Positions 6,936 to 7,434 of a stretch of 7,434 nucleotides of DNA are shown here, piece by piece. Position 1 is the stretch's first letter. Each line of letters begins with the position of its first letter. A program made the position numbers and the translations under genes. Source of the stretch: an uncultured Paraprevotella sp. (GTDB lineage: Bacteria; Bacteroidota; Bacteroidia; Bacteroidales; Bacteroidaceae); the NCBI GenBank assembly GCA_900766785.1, contig CAAFWT010000048.1, positions 1-7,434 of the forward strand, given 5' to 3'. The notes beneath the pieces were generated by a model, which saw nothing but the letters and a program-made list of their open reading frames with translations, did no database searches and was not told the DNA's origin.

Positions 6936-7434
6936 ATGAAGAGAATTTTTCTATCTGCAGTGCTTACTTGTATCTGCACAGCATCTGCATGGGCAAACAC
7001 CGAGCCTGTTGACATGGTCAACCCACTTACAGGTACCTTGTCGAAGTTCGAATTATCCACTGGCAACAACTATCCGGTAATAGCATTGCCATGGGGTATG
7101 AATTTCTGGACACCCCAGACAGGAAAGAATGGGGACGGATGGCAGTACACATACACAGCCGACAAGATACGCGGATTCAAGCAGACCCATCAGCCCAGCC
7201 CCTGGATGAACGACTATGGCATGTTCTCCATCATGCCCATGTGCGGCGCGGCCGAGTTCGATCAGGACAAACGCGCCAGCTGGTTCTCCCACAAGGCCGA
7301 GACGGCCACTCCTTATTATTATAAGGTATACCTGGCCGACTATGACATCGTCACCGAGGTGGCCCCCACCAGCCGTGCCGCCATTTTCCGTTTCACGTTT
7401 CCGGAGAATGAACACAGCTATGTGGTGGTGGATG
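6936..7434 (+). CDS. GH92 family alpha-mannosidase, N-terminal part (runs off the window)
   Basis: Only the first 166 codons are present. GH92 enzymes are calcium-dependent, inverting exo-alpha-mannosidases (commonly alpha-1,2) that trim N-glycans or yeast mannan. The protein begins with a Sec signal peptide: K2-R3, a hydrophobic core at 4-18, and likely cleavage after AWA (18-20). No lipobox cysteine is present at the cleavage region, so a periplasmic or secreted location is more likely than a lipoprotein. The mature start matches GH92: VNPLTGTLSKFELSTGNNYP (28-47), LPWGMNFWTPQTGK (51-64), DGWQYTY (67-73) and IRGFKQTHQPSPWMNDYG (78-95). These belong to the N-terminal beta-sandwich domain. 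The catalytic barrel with its acid residues lies beyond the window, so activity and linkage cannot be judged. It has its own promoter and is separated from the upstream genes by a terminator. Confidence 0.93.
   Translation, partial: MKRIFLSAVLTCICTASAWANTEPVDMVNPLTGTLSKFELSTGNNYPVIALPWGMNFWTPQTGKNGDGWQYTYTADKIRGFKQTHQPSPWMNDYGMFSIMPMCGAAEFDQDKRASWFSHKAETATPYYYKVYLADYDIVTEVAPTSRAAIFRFTFPENEHSYVVVD

Noticed and set aside
7053..7415. 120-codon minus-strand open frame opposite the GH92 gene
   Set aside because: The plus strand here encodes clear GH92 motifs in frame with a signal peptide, so the minus-strand frame is a shadow.

Overview
The window looks like one end of a contig from a Bacteroidota genome, most likely Bacteroidales and probably a Prevotella/Segatella-type gut or oral organism. 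The evidence is a LolA-like lipoprotein chaperone next to FtsK and TrxB, an ABC permease of the Bacteroidota-restricted DUF5687 type, a GH92 alpha-mannosidase of the kind abundant in Bacteroidales, A-rich leaders mostly without Shine-Dalgarno sequences, and two good matches to the Bacteroidota housekeeping promoter (TTTG, 18-19 bp, TAnnTTTG). The genus is an inference from overall resemblance; no rRNA or marker comparison was possible.

The first 18 bases are not genomic: they match the 3' end of the Illumina TruSeq adapter, so real sequence starts at about base 19. A short AT-rich leader with a promoter precedes five intact genes, all on the plus strand: ftsK (155-2743), a LolA-like periplasmic lipoprotein carrier (2783-3406), trxB (3438-4376), a roughly 12-helix DUF5687-type ABC permease (4402-5904) and its probable ATPase (5975-6694). 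The gaps between them are 39, 31, 25 and 70 bp, with no terminator or promoter visible in any, so they are probably one transcription unit read from the ftsK promoter. A strong intrinsic terminator at 6802-6840 closes it.

A second promoter overlaps that terminator: its -33 element lies in the terminator loop and its -7 element begins just after the T run. It reads into a secreted GH92 glycoside hydrolase (6936 to beyond the end of the window), of which only the signal peptide and the start of the N-terminal domain are present.

Functionally, the block combines chromosome segregation coupled to division (FtsK), lipoprotein traffic to the outer membrane (LolA), cytoplasmic thiol redox balance (TrxB) and an ABC exporter-like pair of unknown substrate. 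The GH92 gene starts a separate unit for glycan breakdown. I see no mobile element, CRISPR array, tRNA or rRNA, and no evidence for a wholly new system. The least understood part is the DUF5687 permease/ATPase pair. No stretch over 300 bases lacks a gene; the longest gap (6695-6935) holds short inverted repeats, the terminator and the GH92 promoter.
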